From NCBI GenBank assembly GCA_037952775.1, contig JBANAY010000001.1, positions 1,736,001 through 1,800,000 on the forward strand: DNA of 64,000 nt, read 5' to 3'. The DNA is from Clonostachys chloroleuca (taxonomy: Eukaryota > Ascomycota > Sordariomycetes > Hypocreales > Bionectriaceae). The stretch's first letter is position 1, and each line of letters starts with the position of its first letter. Below the pieces are notes generated by a model. That model was not told the origin of the DNA and did no database searches. It saw nothing but the letters and a program-made list of their open reading frames with translations. This document shows, piece by piece, positions 1-11,313 of this stretch. The translations under genes were made by a program, and so were the position numbers.

Positions 1-201
1 GTCACAGTCGGGGCTCCAAACGTCAACCTGGGCGCCTCGGCTACTTCGGTTTGCTCCAGTCTAAGCTCGCAGGCTTGTGCCAACTTGGAAGCGACGCCGT
101 GCGATAACTACAAAGAGTCTGCGGCCCAACGACAGGCTAATCAACAGAGGCATCTCGTTTCCATTGTTGCTATCCTTGTTGCAGCTGTCGCTATGGGTTG
201 A
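1..201 (+). CDS. 3' end of an unrecognised protein with a hydrophobic tail (partial)
   Basis: Frame 1 is open from the window edge to a TGA at 199-201, giving 66 residues with no start visible. The piece has a Ser/Ala-rich stretch with three cysteines, then a polar QRQANQQR segment, then about 15 hydrophobic residues to the stop. That ending looks like a GPI-attachment signal or a C-terminal membrane anchor, as in fungal cell-surface proteins; this is inference from composition only. The upstream exons are outside the window, so the family cannot be named. Confidence 0.5.
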   Translation, partial: VTVGAPNVNLGASATSVCSSLSSQACANLEATPCDNYKESAAQRQANQQRHLVSIVAILVAAVAMG

Positions 202-819
202 TTCTCTTCAGGGCTCGTCCTCTCTCTTGCCGGTCTCGCTTGTCACTTCTTAAGCATTATTTTCTTTCCAAGCAAGGGAATAGGCTTCCAACCGTGTCGA
301 GAGTGTAGTAGCTGCTATACCACTATACGATGACCGCAGTGACGCAGCGTATATCACAGGCGGGCCATTGCACATATGCACATAGACCCTTTACGTACAT
401 TCACAACTTGAACGCTTCTCGCGGCATATATACCCTTTTAATCGTCAACGTTAGATGAAATTAGGACCAAGCGGCTCAAGAGATTGGCAGCATTAAATCT
501 TTTTTTTTCTGGCGGCTATGACAAATTGGGGATGAAGATCTTGGTTGAACGTCAACCATCTGCTCATTCTCGTTGCTTTTTTTGTTCTTCGAGCTTTCAT
601 CTGGTAACAAATTATAGACTTTATGATGGATACGAATCTCACGACCCGAGAATATAAACGTCAAAACTTTATTTTGGTGAATAGTATCGCACCAAATGAC
701 AATTGTTGTGTCTCCCGATGTTGCAATTCGCCTGAGATTGATGCGTTTTTAAAGCTCTTGGAAATAGCCACGTCCCTTACTATCTATCCGCATCTTATCC
801 TTTGAAATGACGACAATAG
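202..819. other. Intergenic region between two converging genes
   Basis: This lies between the 3' end of the left-edge gene and the 3' end of MSH5. Short open frames here have no recognisable domains. I see only presumed 3' untranslated sequence. Confidence 0.5.
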
Positions 820-3800
820 CTAAGGAGGAGCCAGAATATTGTTTAATGTGGCTTTCAACGATGCTGTGGCATGAAAACCTGTGGTGCCTTTGCCAGCATC
901 TAGGCCTGCTCGCAAGAATCTGCGTGCCACAACTTCCGCTTCCTCCAGTCGAGTCTGTTCTTCTCGTGACAGTCTTGCGCAGGCTGAGGATAGATCCTCA
1001 TTGTGAGCGAGAAGACTTGAGATTGCATCTGCCCGAGACACAATTGCGTCAGGTACTCCATTCAGCGCTGCGCACTTTCCCCCAAAACTCAAGTTGCTGT
1101 AGCCACTCGCGAGCTTGAAAAGGTATGTGATTTCGCCATCCCCGCCGGCCTCTGTAGTATGTGCTCGTACATCCATGTGAGAATAAGCTATTCCTCGTAG
1201 TTCCTTCAAGTAGCCACATTCGAAGAGCTCATGGAAATGTGTGGCAACTAACAATCTAGGGGATTTGGGGCTAAGTGAGAGGAAATGGCTCAAGACAGCA
1301 GCCAAAAGACCCGCGCCATCATCCGAATTGGTTCCTTTACCGAACTCATCTACAAGCACAAGGCTTCGCTCTGTGGCATTTCTTGTAGCCTGGACAACTT
1401 GTTTGAGATCGATGGCAAATGCGCTCTCATTACGGGTGGCGCTTTCTCGAGTCGAGATACGGGTAAATATTTTATCTGTTAGTCCAACAGTAGCACTCTC
1501 CGCTGGTATAAAACTTCCAATATGGGCTAGATAGACGATAATGGCAGTTTGCTTCAAGAAAACACTTTTCCCTGAATGATTCGGACCGGTGACCAGGAGA
1601 GCTGAGCTTGATTCGGTGGCATCCGGATCATCTACTTCTTCGTATGATAGGCGACAGTCGTTTGGCACAAATGTAGTCACGACAAGTTCCTGAAGAGGAT
1701 GACGTCCGCCTCTTATCTCAAGAATATTTTCTGTTGTCATTCGAGGCTTTGTCCACCTATATTTCTCGGCGCCAGCGGCGAGCGCTGCAAGGGCGTCAAA
1801 GTCACCACATAAGTCCGATGCTCTTATCAGAACATCTTCATGCTTGAGAACGAGATTGACCAAATTGTGAACGATCTCAACCTCTCTATCTATTTAAGAA
1901 TTAGCGAAAAATATATCTTGGCTCGCGTCCTTGAATAAGCAGGGCCATACCGCCTATTTGGCAATACATGTCCCCAAACTGCTCATCGAGCTCTCTCATG
2001 TAGCGATTTTTATAGCATACTGCGCCGTTCGCAGTAAAGAGTTGTTCCCATTTATCATCTGTTGCGCCTTCGCCTTCGTACTTGGCACTTTTCGTTTGTG
2101 GATCGAATTCAACCATGGTTAAAAACCCAAGTTGGGGGAGAAACACGCAAGATTGAATGTACCGGTGTGCCCATTCTGGTATATTGCGGCTTACTTTTTT
2201 GACCACCTTGCTCAAGAAACTAGGCATTCCTCCATAGAATCGTTTTAACTGATCCAGTTCTGGATCTATACCTTCCTTAACAGACGGGCGATACTGCTCG
2301 ATAGATTGATCAAAGTCGATAGTTTTGTCAACAAGCTCCCCGACTCGGACCACGATGGATGGCTCAACACCTTCCAGAACCTGCATCAGTGGTCAGATAT
2401 GTACTCAAGGCATTGCCCATCTTCTGTTGTTTTGCGGGCATCCGGGGGCGCTTACCCGGCGAACAATCTCAATATCGTCACCTCCGCGAAGGCTTGCAAT
2501 CATTTCTCTTAACCTCAGCGCTTGCACCGTGAATGCTCTCAGACTGGCCCACACACACTTGTCGAATGACTGGCGGACTGACGCCAAGTCAATACCCTTG
2601 CGAAGATGTGCCATGATACTTCTCACATTTTTAACCCTTCGTAACACTGAGGGGATCTTCCTGGTAATATCCGTGTTCTCTTGCCGTAAGAGAAATTGTA
2701 TCGTTCGCTGTCTTTCGACGATGGTATCCATGTCTAAAGTTGGCCGTAGAAATATTTGTCGTAGGGACTTTCGTCCTTGAGAGGTGCAGGCTAAGAAATG
2801 GAATAGACCGTAAATAGAAAGACTTTCTTTCATGCTGTTGCTGTTTGGGCCCTGCCCCCATATCTGGCTGTTAGGATGGAGTTCTGAACGTACAATTTGA
2901 AGCGATTGTAGTGTTTCAGCGCTAATAAATAAATAATCTGAAAATTGGAACATTCTTAGAGAAGAAATAGAGTAAATTGGCTGTGAATGATGTCCTGCTG
3001 AGCGACATCGATGAAGTTCAACCATCACCGCCCCTGCACAATTAATCTAGCATGGAGTTAGTGATCAGTTATCATCAATGGAGAGCATTGTTACCTACGG
3101 AAACATGACTGTCTATGTTAATCAATGAACCGCATCGAAGTGATTTTATTACACGAGATTCCTTGAGAGTTTCGTGGTGCGAGGCACCTAACTGGCTGTT
3201 ATCAGACGATGAGACCAGCGTTTTAACAGAGTCGGCAATGTCTAGGTCAAGGGAGGCAAGTCCTTCTCTGGCAGATGTGTTGGAGAAATCAGAAGAGGGA
3301 ACAACTCGGAGGTTGAACAAATGGCTCTGCTCTGCTAAAACTTTAGCTGTTAATGTGCTCTAGAGAGATTGTTTGGAACAAAAGAAATCACCTTGCGAGT
3401 TCAACATTTCCAGGGTATCCATCAGGTCTTCTCGTGCTCTCCGTGAAACCAAAAATGTTGTCGGGCGAGCGTGCATGACGAGCTGTCCGACTACATCCAA
3501 CGTAGCTTGAAGGATATCTTCAGCTAAGTACAGAATAGCGGTAGAAGTGTTGAAGTATGCACATCCCATGGTGTCAGTGCCTTTTAGATCAATGGCCATA
3601 ATGATCTCTTCTGAAAATTCATCTTCAAGTTCCAGCTCATGACTATCCTTGTCTGCTGGAGAATCTTCATGGATTGAATTTGGAGAGTTGCCTTGGCGTC
3701 TAGCGATCGTGCCAGAGTTGAACGCACCCAAGGGAGACGATGGATTCAGTACTTGAGAAGTGCTCGATAAACCTGGTTGGGAATTATTTCTAGATCCATA

Positions 3801-3929
3801 GTTCATGCCCTGTTCTCCTGTTCGTGCGGCTGGATTTGACGGATACGAGGTTCTCTGGCGTTTTCGCTGGCGAGGCATGAGCGGAGACGAGCCAGTTGCT
3901 GATTTCATGGATGTAGATCGTGAGGCCAT
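820..3929 (-). CDS. MSH5: MutS homolog MSH5, meiotic crossover factor
   Basis: Minus-strand exons are 3392-3929, 3095-3346, 2456-3033, 1951-2380 and 820-1889, joined by four GT-AG introns of 45-75 bases, giving 955 residues. In the family, Msh5 pairs with Msh4 as a clamp that stabilises meiotic recombination intermediates and promotes crossovers; it does not act in mismatch repair. The MutS ATPase is in the last exon: Walker A GPNHSGKS near residue 700 and Walker B VLVDEFGKGTN. The DEFGKGTN form, with an STRES...SAFAIDL segment before it, separates MSH5 from MSH4, which has DELGRGTN. The first exon has a low-complexity, basic head before the conserved MAIDLKGTDTMG segment. All splice joins keep the frame. 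The start is the first Met of exon 1; conservation begins only about 110 residues later, so the exact start is less sure than the identity. Confidence 0.93.
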
Positions 3930-4554
3930 CTTGAATACTTGGGCAATGAAACTCTAGAGAAGCTATATGACCATCTGCAAGAAGTTCACTACGGGCTGTG
4001 TAGTCTGGGCAAGGAGGTAAAAAGTTTAGGAATTCTTGCACCTAGATGACTCGCGAACCATACAATGACACTTGGGAGCAATCTGTACCTTCCCCATCGC
4101 CTACTTTCTGGGAACGCACTTTCCAAAATCTCGGTTGGAGTTCGCTCCTTCCGTACGTGTACCTCCCACACCGGGAAGTAGTTGCCTGCCTCTCCACTAG
4201 CTCCCGATAACTCAGGCCTACATAGTTGAGGTAGGAACGATACGAGCTACTTGTGTATTTACCTCAGATAGGTACCGTATACCTAGGTACTGTGCCAAGG
4301 TATATGAAATGGTTGATCGACGGTACGAGGAATGTTGGCCATGGGGGTTAGATATGCTCCATCTATTAACAATGGGCTATAAGCAAGGTGTGCGCTGCCA
4401 GCTAGGAGGTTTATTACCTAGTAGCTAAGATATAGACATGCAGAAAATGGGGAAGGTTGCCAATCCATGAATGTGAGGCAAGATCCCCAACCCTGAGGCC
4501 ATTCCATTATTTGAGCCCCAAAACGTCGATGATCAATATTTAATGCTTGCCATG
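3930..4554. other. Promoter region of MSH5 / downstream of EMC5
   Basis: There is no credible gene. The region contains the perfect 10-base palindrome TACCTAGGTA at 4280-4289 and several related ACCTA/TAGGT pieces nearby (4240-4410). The same motif recurs in other intergenic parts of the window. Confidence 0.5.
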
Positions 4555-5018
4555 TCATTTCCCGCTCTTGGCCCAGTCAGCAAAGTCTCTCCTTTGCTTA
4601 CGAATATCGACAAATCCGGAACGAAATTCCAAAGCGTTGAATGGATTACCCTGGAATTTCTTCTCGGCTTCTTTCCCTTGGCCCGCTGATCCAGCGATTC
4701 CTTCGCGCTCGATCTTCCCAGCCCAGACGTGCCACTGGATTGGTCGAAGTTGAGGGGAGCCCCAGATCAGACCGAGGGACACTATTAAGGTGGCAACTAT
4801 CGTTTCGATAGATATATCAAGAGGTAATGTTTTCGAAGAGAGTTGGAGGTTGACTAATGTTGACGAGAGCGCTGCATGCTCCTGAGCTGAATATCCACTG
4901 TGCAAAGGACAGGTTAGCAACGAAACCGAGGTGATACACAAGGGGCAATGAGGGTAACGGACGCATGCGCTAGAAGAACAAGCCCGGCAAAAGTGACGAG
5001 TTGCGCAGGGAAGCCCAT
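4555..5018 (-). CDS. EMC5: ER membrane protein complex subunit 5 (EMC5/MMgT family)
   Basis: Exons 4963-5018 and 4555-4897 give 132 residues. The EMC inserts tail-anchored and multipass proteins into the endoplasmic reticulum membrane; EMC5 is a small two-span subunit of the membrane core, once described as a magnesium transporter (MMgT). Visible features are a first hydrophobic span (VTFAGLVLLAHA), the YSAQEHAAL loop, a second span (IVATLIVSLGLI), and a conserved tail with IQWHVWAGKIEREG, NPFNALE and FVDIR. The splice joins AHA to GYSAQEH, as expected for the family, but it needs a weak donor (GTCCGT); the acceptor (CACAG) and a GCTAAC branch site are good. EMC6 is also in this window, about 21 kb away. 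Confidence 0.88.
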
Positions 5019-5572
5019 TTTTGGAATATTTCTTGTGCACTTCCTGGGGATGATTGATGACGCAAATGCAAGGTATGGCAGAGGGAGGCTATGAGTTGCT
5101 GTTGAGGCAGGGAAGCGGTTGATTTGGCCATTTGATGACATAATCAAACTCGGCCTCATATTACCTAAGACATGAACTACACTCCAGACCAAAGTACTCA
5201 GTACCCTTTCTTTTCCATTCTTTATCATCCGTAAAACTCAAAAAATTCCACTGTGAATGCGAAATGAGGAATGTCCTCTCAATCATTTCTAGAAGCACAT
5301 TGAGCCCTCACTGCATTATGATCATTGGCTATTTCTACGACACAACCCCGCCAGGTCTGCGATAAGATTAAAAAATAAAAATGTTCAACTTCTAAATCCA
5401 CAGCATACCTAAATTAAGAGCACAACCATCCGACCGTGAATGAATAAAAGAGAATCTGCTTTCAGCACATATACATGTACAACAAATACAGGGCTATAAA
5501 CTACCCGAGCAATAAACAAGTGGCATTCTACCGCTATAACGACCATTGTCCCGCTGGTCATAAATTCCATAG
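5019..5572. other. Intergenic region upstream of EMC5
   Basis: It holds the EMC5 promoter and the presumed 3' untranslated region of the HMG-box gene. The part at 5340-5480 is AT-rich. No gene is recognised. Confidence 0.5.
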
Positions 5573-7169
5573 TTAAGGAGAAAGGTTAAACATGTTATCC
5601 ATTTCACCACCATATGGCATCCCAAATTGTCCGACCGATGTGTCGATTTCGTTGTTGCCACCAGCGTACACTGGAGGGAATTGGGTTGATGTGTATTGAG
5701 TTGATGGTGGCAGACCCAGATGCGGGTCCTCTGTACCAGGTCGTTGGCACATTCTTGGATCAACTGTCCCAAGAGGAGGCTCCTCGTGGTTGGGAGGTTG
5801 ATAAAGTTCTTGTGATTGTTGCGAGCACGCTGGTAGTTCCTGACCCATTTGCTGATAATGAAACGCTGGTGCTTGTTGCTGATACGCTGGTGGTGGCTGA
5901 TGATAGTCGTAGTACCTTGGGTCTGGGTACGGTGATGACCCCTGTTCAACACCAACCCAATCCTTTTCAACAACAACCCAGTCCTTTTCAACAGCAACCC
6001 ACTCCTGTCCTGTCACCTCAGGGAGGGGAGACTTCCTCGAGTCGGAGTGTATAGTCTGAGGTGTATGATGACGTGATGATATCGATTCCATATCACCGTC
6101 AGAGAAATCTACGTCGTCCTCATCATCTGAGTCTGGACTATTCTCACGTCTTTTAGCTCTGCCCTTGCCACTTGACCGGGCCTTGCCTTTCTTGCCTTTC
6201 TTGCCTTTCTTCGGCTTTGGCGTATATTTGTAATCTGGGTCGGCCAACAGATGTTCTGCTGCATCTTCGACAGCCAGAGCATCAAATCTGGCCCTAATCG
6301 CTTCTGTTTCATTCCTCCATGATCTTGCAACATACTCTGAGACTCGAGGATTGATAGAAGGTATGTGCGGCTCTCCATCTTTTGGCTCTTCTCCAGGAGT
6401 TGCTTTTGCCGCCTTCTTGAGCTCTTCCTTCGTCACCTTATTGAAATGACTTCGGTATAGAATAAAACAATTGAGCGGTCGTTTCACTCTTCCCTGTGTA
6501 ATGTTCTCATGTTCTCGGACCTCTTTTCCGCGTCTAACCTTTGCTTCAGTGAGCCCGTCGTCGAAATCGGGGTAACTTCGTGCTAAGACAGACAAAGGCT
6601 TGAAGTTGGGAGGCAGGATTTCAGGCTTCTTGTATTTCTGAGCCCTCTTCTTCCTACTTTTCGACACTGGCTTGGCTTCTTTGGATTGTTTGACAACTTT
6701 CCCATGCGCAGCAGGATTCCTCACTATCCTGTGATCCTCTCCCGCATAGATAGCATTTTGCTGAGGAGGTGCAGGATAATGATGATGATGATGATGATGA
6801 GAAAAATGTGACAAAGGCTAATAAATATTAGACTTTCCGTTCACTCTCTGCGACCAAAGTAGAATCTACTTACCTGTTGTGGGTGTTGGTGCCACACCCC
6901 TTGTCCGCTCGGATAGACAAGACCAGAATCATGAGAATAAGTTTGTGGCTACATACGAGTTAGACACATTAAACAGGTTCACAACTGCATTTCGGATGAG
7001 AAGCACGCACGTTCATTTCAGTCGAGAGGTCGTGGAATGTAGCTCCCCTATCCTCGGGCGGCGTATAAGGCGATCCGCGGAGGTCTACTTGACCACTCGA
7101 ATTGGTAGGTATGATGGGCCCATGGCTGTAATATGCGTTGTCCATCGGAGGTGTTGGTGGAAAAGACAT
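5573..7169 (-). CDS. HMG-box DNA-binding protein with an interrupted box
   Basis: Exons 7011-7169, 6874-6948 and 5573-6817 join in frame to give 492 residues. The start at 7169 opens with a proline-rich MSFPPTPPMDN segment. An HMG box begins near residue 188 (KRPLNCFILYRS, the helix-1 signature of MAT/Ste11-type boxes) and resumes at NPRVSEYVARSWRNE. Between these halves lies a charged insertion of roughly 25 residues that ordinary boxes lack. A basic region (KPKKGKKGKKGK) follows, then an acidic patch, a tandem repeat built on VEKDWV, and a Gln/Pro-rich tail. A seven-histidine run sits at the start of exon 3. The protein is probably a nuclear transcription regulator, possibly of sexual development by analogy with related boxes. 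It does not look like MAT1-2-1 itself. I know no specific function. Confidence 0.82.
6778..6800 (-). repeat. Trinucleotide repeat coding seven histidines
   Basis: A run of ATG/CAT units on the minus strand codes for seven consecutive histidines in the HMG-box protein. Such repeats readily change length between strains. Confidence 0.75.
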
Positions 7170-8373
7170 TACTAAAAGTTTGTATAGGGCGTGTCTCGTA
7201 GAAGGTTACAAGATTGGTTTGAATTGTCAAAAGCTAAAGAGCTCAAATGGCTGCAACAGAGGAGCTTTTATTTCCCACAAGAAAGAACCTGACAAGGCCC
7301 GGGCCAGGTCTCTTTGTTTGAGTTCTGTAACCTGCCTTGTTTCTCAACTCAGAGAACAAAAGGATTGTCTGTCTACCACTGGGCTTGACTCTTTTCAAAT
7401 AGTAGACTTGACAAACAGTGAAAAGAAAAAAACTCAGGGACAAGAGTCCTTGAACTGACACCCTTTGTCAAAATTGAAACTACGGGAGGCGACAAACTGC
7501 TCGATTACCCTGGTTTGGCCATTGATCTCTCTTATACACACCATAGGACGGATGGCCTTGATCAGAAGGTATAACCTAGCCGTGTCTAGAATTAGAAAGT
7601 TGCCCCTTGAATAAACGAGTTTAGGAACAACTATGACCGCTCCCTGATCTGTAGCTATGTACGTGACCTCCACGCGACTTCACCAAAGCCATTGTCTAGT
7701 TCAACCAACATGGGTTTTCTAGAAAATCAGGGAGCGACTTGGTCCGCGCGCGAGGATATTTTGGCAGCCTCGTGTTATTGGACCACTAGAGCCAGATAGT
7801 GCACAGCAGCGCAGCGTTTGATTGGACACTGCGCTAAGTTCAGCCATGGCGCATTCCAGTTGACTTATTGTTAGCCCCCTCTTGCGCCTGGAATACTTTG
7901 TCACAATGGTATCCCTTGGCTTCTCTCACACTTGTGATGCGGATTCGTCATGCGAACTCTCTAGCACTAGCCTTTTGAATCAGAAGCGCTGCCGTAATTC
8001 CACTCCTCCCTTTGCACTGGTTGGTACCAGTTAAGCAGCAGTCACTATACAAGGAACTCGCATCTGCTGTGCCTAATGCCTGCTCAAAGTATCCTTGAGT
8101 TTTGTTGGCAACTGCTTTTTAAATGATACATTTCCTGGTATGGCTCTGTTTTTACTTAGGCAGTATAGCCACACAAGAAAAAAAAACTCCCTGAGCTCGT
8201 CACCTTGCTGATAATAGGTTATGTGGATTATTGGTAGAGAGCATGAATGTATTGTCGGGTGAATAGCCTTGCAGGCACGGGCGCCCACCATTAAAAGATT
8301 GCTATTTTGGAAGTTTCATAATAAACAACAGACCCGACGAAACACGCGCAAGGCCGTATGGATATTCGTCGCG
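7170..8373. other. Intergenic region upstream of the HMG-box gene
   Basis: This is about 1.2 kb with several short open frames on both strands, none longer than about 105 codons and none with a recognisable domain or codon pattern. It probably contains the HMG-box promoter and the 3' untranslated part of the PHD gene. Confidence 0.5.
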
Positions 8374-10777
8374 CTAACTTCGCTCTATCGGCCTTGCAGA
8401 TTCGGCCTGTTTTGTAGGCGGCGTTAGAATTGGTTTCTGGGGGTTTGGCGACAAGGTCAACTCAGGTGCCAGAGCTGTAGCGCTCGCACCGTGTATGTTG
8501 TGAGAACTTGGACTGGACGCTGTGAATGAGCTGCGTGGTGAGTGTTTTATTGGTGATATTCCTGCATGTGAAGGCAGATTGCCATTTTCCAAATGGGCCG
8601 CACGATATATATCTCGAGTAATGCTTGGTGTGCTAAGCGATGCTTCGGGACCGTTGTCAAGATTGAGGACTTGCTTAGTTGATGAAGCTGGTGTTCCAAA
8701 TGAGGGCGGTATCTCGAAGGAGGATTTATTTGGTGAATTTGGCGGTAAAACTTCTGCTGATTTTTGTTGCGATAGGCTCAAAGCTTCTGGTGCTCTTGGC
8801 TTAGGCTCGGGCCCAGCTGAGTGCTTCGACTCAACAACACGGTGACCATTCTTCTGTTCTGAGGCAGGGTTTATCGTAAGAACGTTGTTCCCAGCTAGAG
8901 GAGTCTGGGCTTGGTTAGGCGTAGTCTGGCGCACTTCAAGCTGTTGAATTTGATGACTTGGCTTTGAGAGTTCTTCTTGACGGCGACGACAAGATTCACA
9001 AACAAAGTGGAAGTCTGCTCTTTCAGCTTCGGCCTCACTAATGTTGAGACATTTACTGTGTTGCCACACGTTGCATGTCTCACAGGCAACACTGTGAGTA
9101 CCGTCGTCAACTTGGCCATATAGGCCGCATACGCAATCAAAGACCCAATTGTCTTCTTCAGCGCTGAGTTCCATGAGAGCTTGCTGATTCTTCTCAATCT
9201 CGGCCTGTAGGCGCCTTGCGGAAGCTCTTCCGACACCGTCATTTGTTCGTTTGCTATTTTCAGACAGTTGAGCGAGCTCTTCCTCGTGTTGAATACGTCG
9301 GGCCTCGCGCTCCTTCAAACGGTTGCCCCTGGACGCCATCCTCCTCTCACGCTCTTGCTCCATCTTTATCTGTGCACTTGCTTCCCGGCGACGAATGCTT
9401 TCTTCCTCTTTCTGCTGCTCAAGTTCTTCCCTGGCCTTTTCTTCTTGTTTCTTTTGTTCGGCTTTTCCAGCAAGACGGCTTGATCGTTTCGCGTTGGCCA
9501 TCTTGGCCAAGTTGAGAAGTTCTCTCTCACGCTGGAGTGCCTTTCGCTTTCGACTTTCCTCCTGCTTCTCGAGAATCGGAACGAGATGGTCCTGTAACTG
9601 CTTTCGTAAAACCTTCTCATTCTCGTCGCGAGTTTTTTGGAACCCTTCCAGTAGCGCTTGGACCTCCCCGAGTGAGATGGCAAGACATTCCCAAGTCATT
9701 CCACCCAGCCCGTCATCTTCAGGCTCTGCATGCATTTCTTCGTCGATATCGATTGTTTCATCGGGTTGACTGGAGTTTCCTTGGTCGGTACGTCTGCGCT
9801 TACTCGTGCGTCGCCCGGCGCGAAATGGCTTCCTCTTCTTTTTCGGCTTCGGTGGCGGAGCAGGAGGCGCTTCTGTCAATCGATAAACGCGGTTGTCGTC
9901 CAGCACGAAATAAGTTCTATCCTCGCTGTCCCATCCGTAGGGCTCGATGCGCTGTTTAATGGGGAATCAGAATATGTACAGCGACAAACACGGGCCTGAC
10001 TTCGTCTTCAACTTACCCACGTCGCTTGATCGGCATCTTTCTGTTCCTCCATTTTGTCGCGAAACCGCTCTGGATGAATCATCACCCACTGGGTAAGCTG
10101 CTGTAGGACTGTGATCTACACGTACTCATGTAAGAGAGCGCTAGGTGCCGAAGGAACCATGGGGCAGTGTACCTTTGTGAAGACATCAAAGTCTTGGAAA
10201 TTCAGGGCGGTATCATCGGCTCCGAAGGGGTTGCGGTCTGGCGCTCGTAATAAATAGAGCTTCTGTGCTTGAGAGTTGAGTATTTCCTGCCTGTAGCCAT
10301 GTTATTAGAAAAGAAAAGAAGGCGACTTGCGCAGATGATATCGAGAAAGGGGGGTCTGGTCTTTACGTTAATCCGCGATGGTTCGAGATAAGCCGAAGAA
10401 GTGCGACAGCAATATCTGCTAGAACCGTTGACTGAGGTTTCAAACATTCCATCTCGAGTTCCTAAGCCCCGAATACCTTGTTAGTCTTGAATAGATGATA
10501 TTCCAGCCAGAGCGCAGAAGCTTGCCTCAATGTCGATGGACTCGTCAATCTTTGCAGCCTTGCCAAAGATGTAAATCCACTGGCTGAGATTGGCAAACTG
10601 CCACATGTTTCGCAGGCGAGACAGCGTCGATTCATCGGTGCTCGGCCCATCGCCAGCTTCGATTGATCGCTTTCGCGAGGGCATCTTGGCGGTTGAAGGT
10701 TGTTGAGACGCGCTTTTGATGCGCTGTGTCGCGTTTTCCTGGTTCTTCAAGCCAGTGGGCAAGCTTCTGTCAGACAT
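8374..10777 (-). CDS. WHIM/PHD-finger chromatin protein (RSF1/ISWI-accessory-like)
   Basis: Five exons (10526-10777, 10367-10461, 10173-10290, 10017-10115, 8374-9951) give 713 residues. The first third resembles the DDT/WHIM module of ISWI partner proteins: FGKAAKIDESIDIEELE, then ADIAVALLRLI, then the WSD-like RIEPYGWDSEDRTYFVLDD. A basic segment (KPKKKRKPF) and a long Glu/Lys/Arg coiled coil follow. One PHD finger starts at FDCVCGLYGQ, with the C4HC3 ligands visible through FVCESCRRR. The C-terminal third is low complexity. By family, the PHD finger should read histone H3 and the WHIM region should contact a remodeller; neither is proven here. Intron 1 has a GC donor (GCAAGC) with a good GACTAAC branch site, because the next in-frame sequence hits a stop and no GT donor is available. 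The gene shares a 536-base promoter region with CCH1. Confidence 0.82.
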
Positions 10778-11313
10778 CTTTTTTGAGAGCCCCTGTCGCT
10801 TCTTCCAAACACGGCTTAGCGTAGATAAGACCCTTGTACTCCCGATAGTGGTAAAACGTGATTACTATGCATTTTATGTGACAGCGTAATGAGTCTCTAA
10901 CAGAGAATGCGGGAAGGTACCGAGCGTTTTGCTAGCAAGGATAGCGGCATGCTAACGATTCTATTTTTGGCAGCATCCCGACAGCAAGCCCCGACACGCA
11001 ATTCAGGGACCAGTTGCTGAAGGGCTCCAGAGCTTCTTCATTGGCTTTTGGCCGCGAGTTCGTATTGACCATCAGCAGCAGGGCTTCTCTGGTGTTGGTT
11101 TTTTGGCGGTCTCAAGCACCATTCTTACAGGTCATCGTGCGGGATCTGGAGTCGTGTGTTGTATCTCTATTGTCTTCACCGTTGCCTCAAAACAATACAA
11201 ACGACGACGATGCGACGCTCCACCATCGACGACCAACGATTTCTTCCTAGCTGAGGCCCAAGTCCTCTACAAAGGTTGTCGCTCGTTTAACAATCAAACC
11301 TGCTGTCCGCAAC
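10778..11313. promoter_or_regulatory. Divergent promoter region of the PHD gene and CCH1
   Basis: These 536 bases separate two start codons pointing away from each other, so both promoters must lie here unless one uses a distant start. No clear TATA box or factor site was recognised. Confidence 0.5.

Noticed and set aside
5573..7169. HMG-box gene as part of a mating-type locus
   Set aside because: The flanks are not the usual APN2 and SLA2 genes. The AP endonuclease in this window is the Apn1 (endonuclease IV) type, about 50 kb away. The box also differs from MAT1-2-1.
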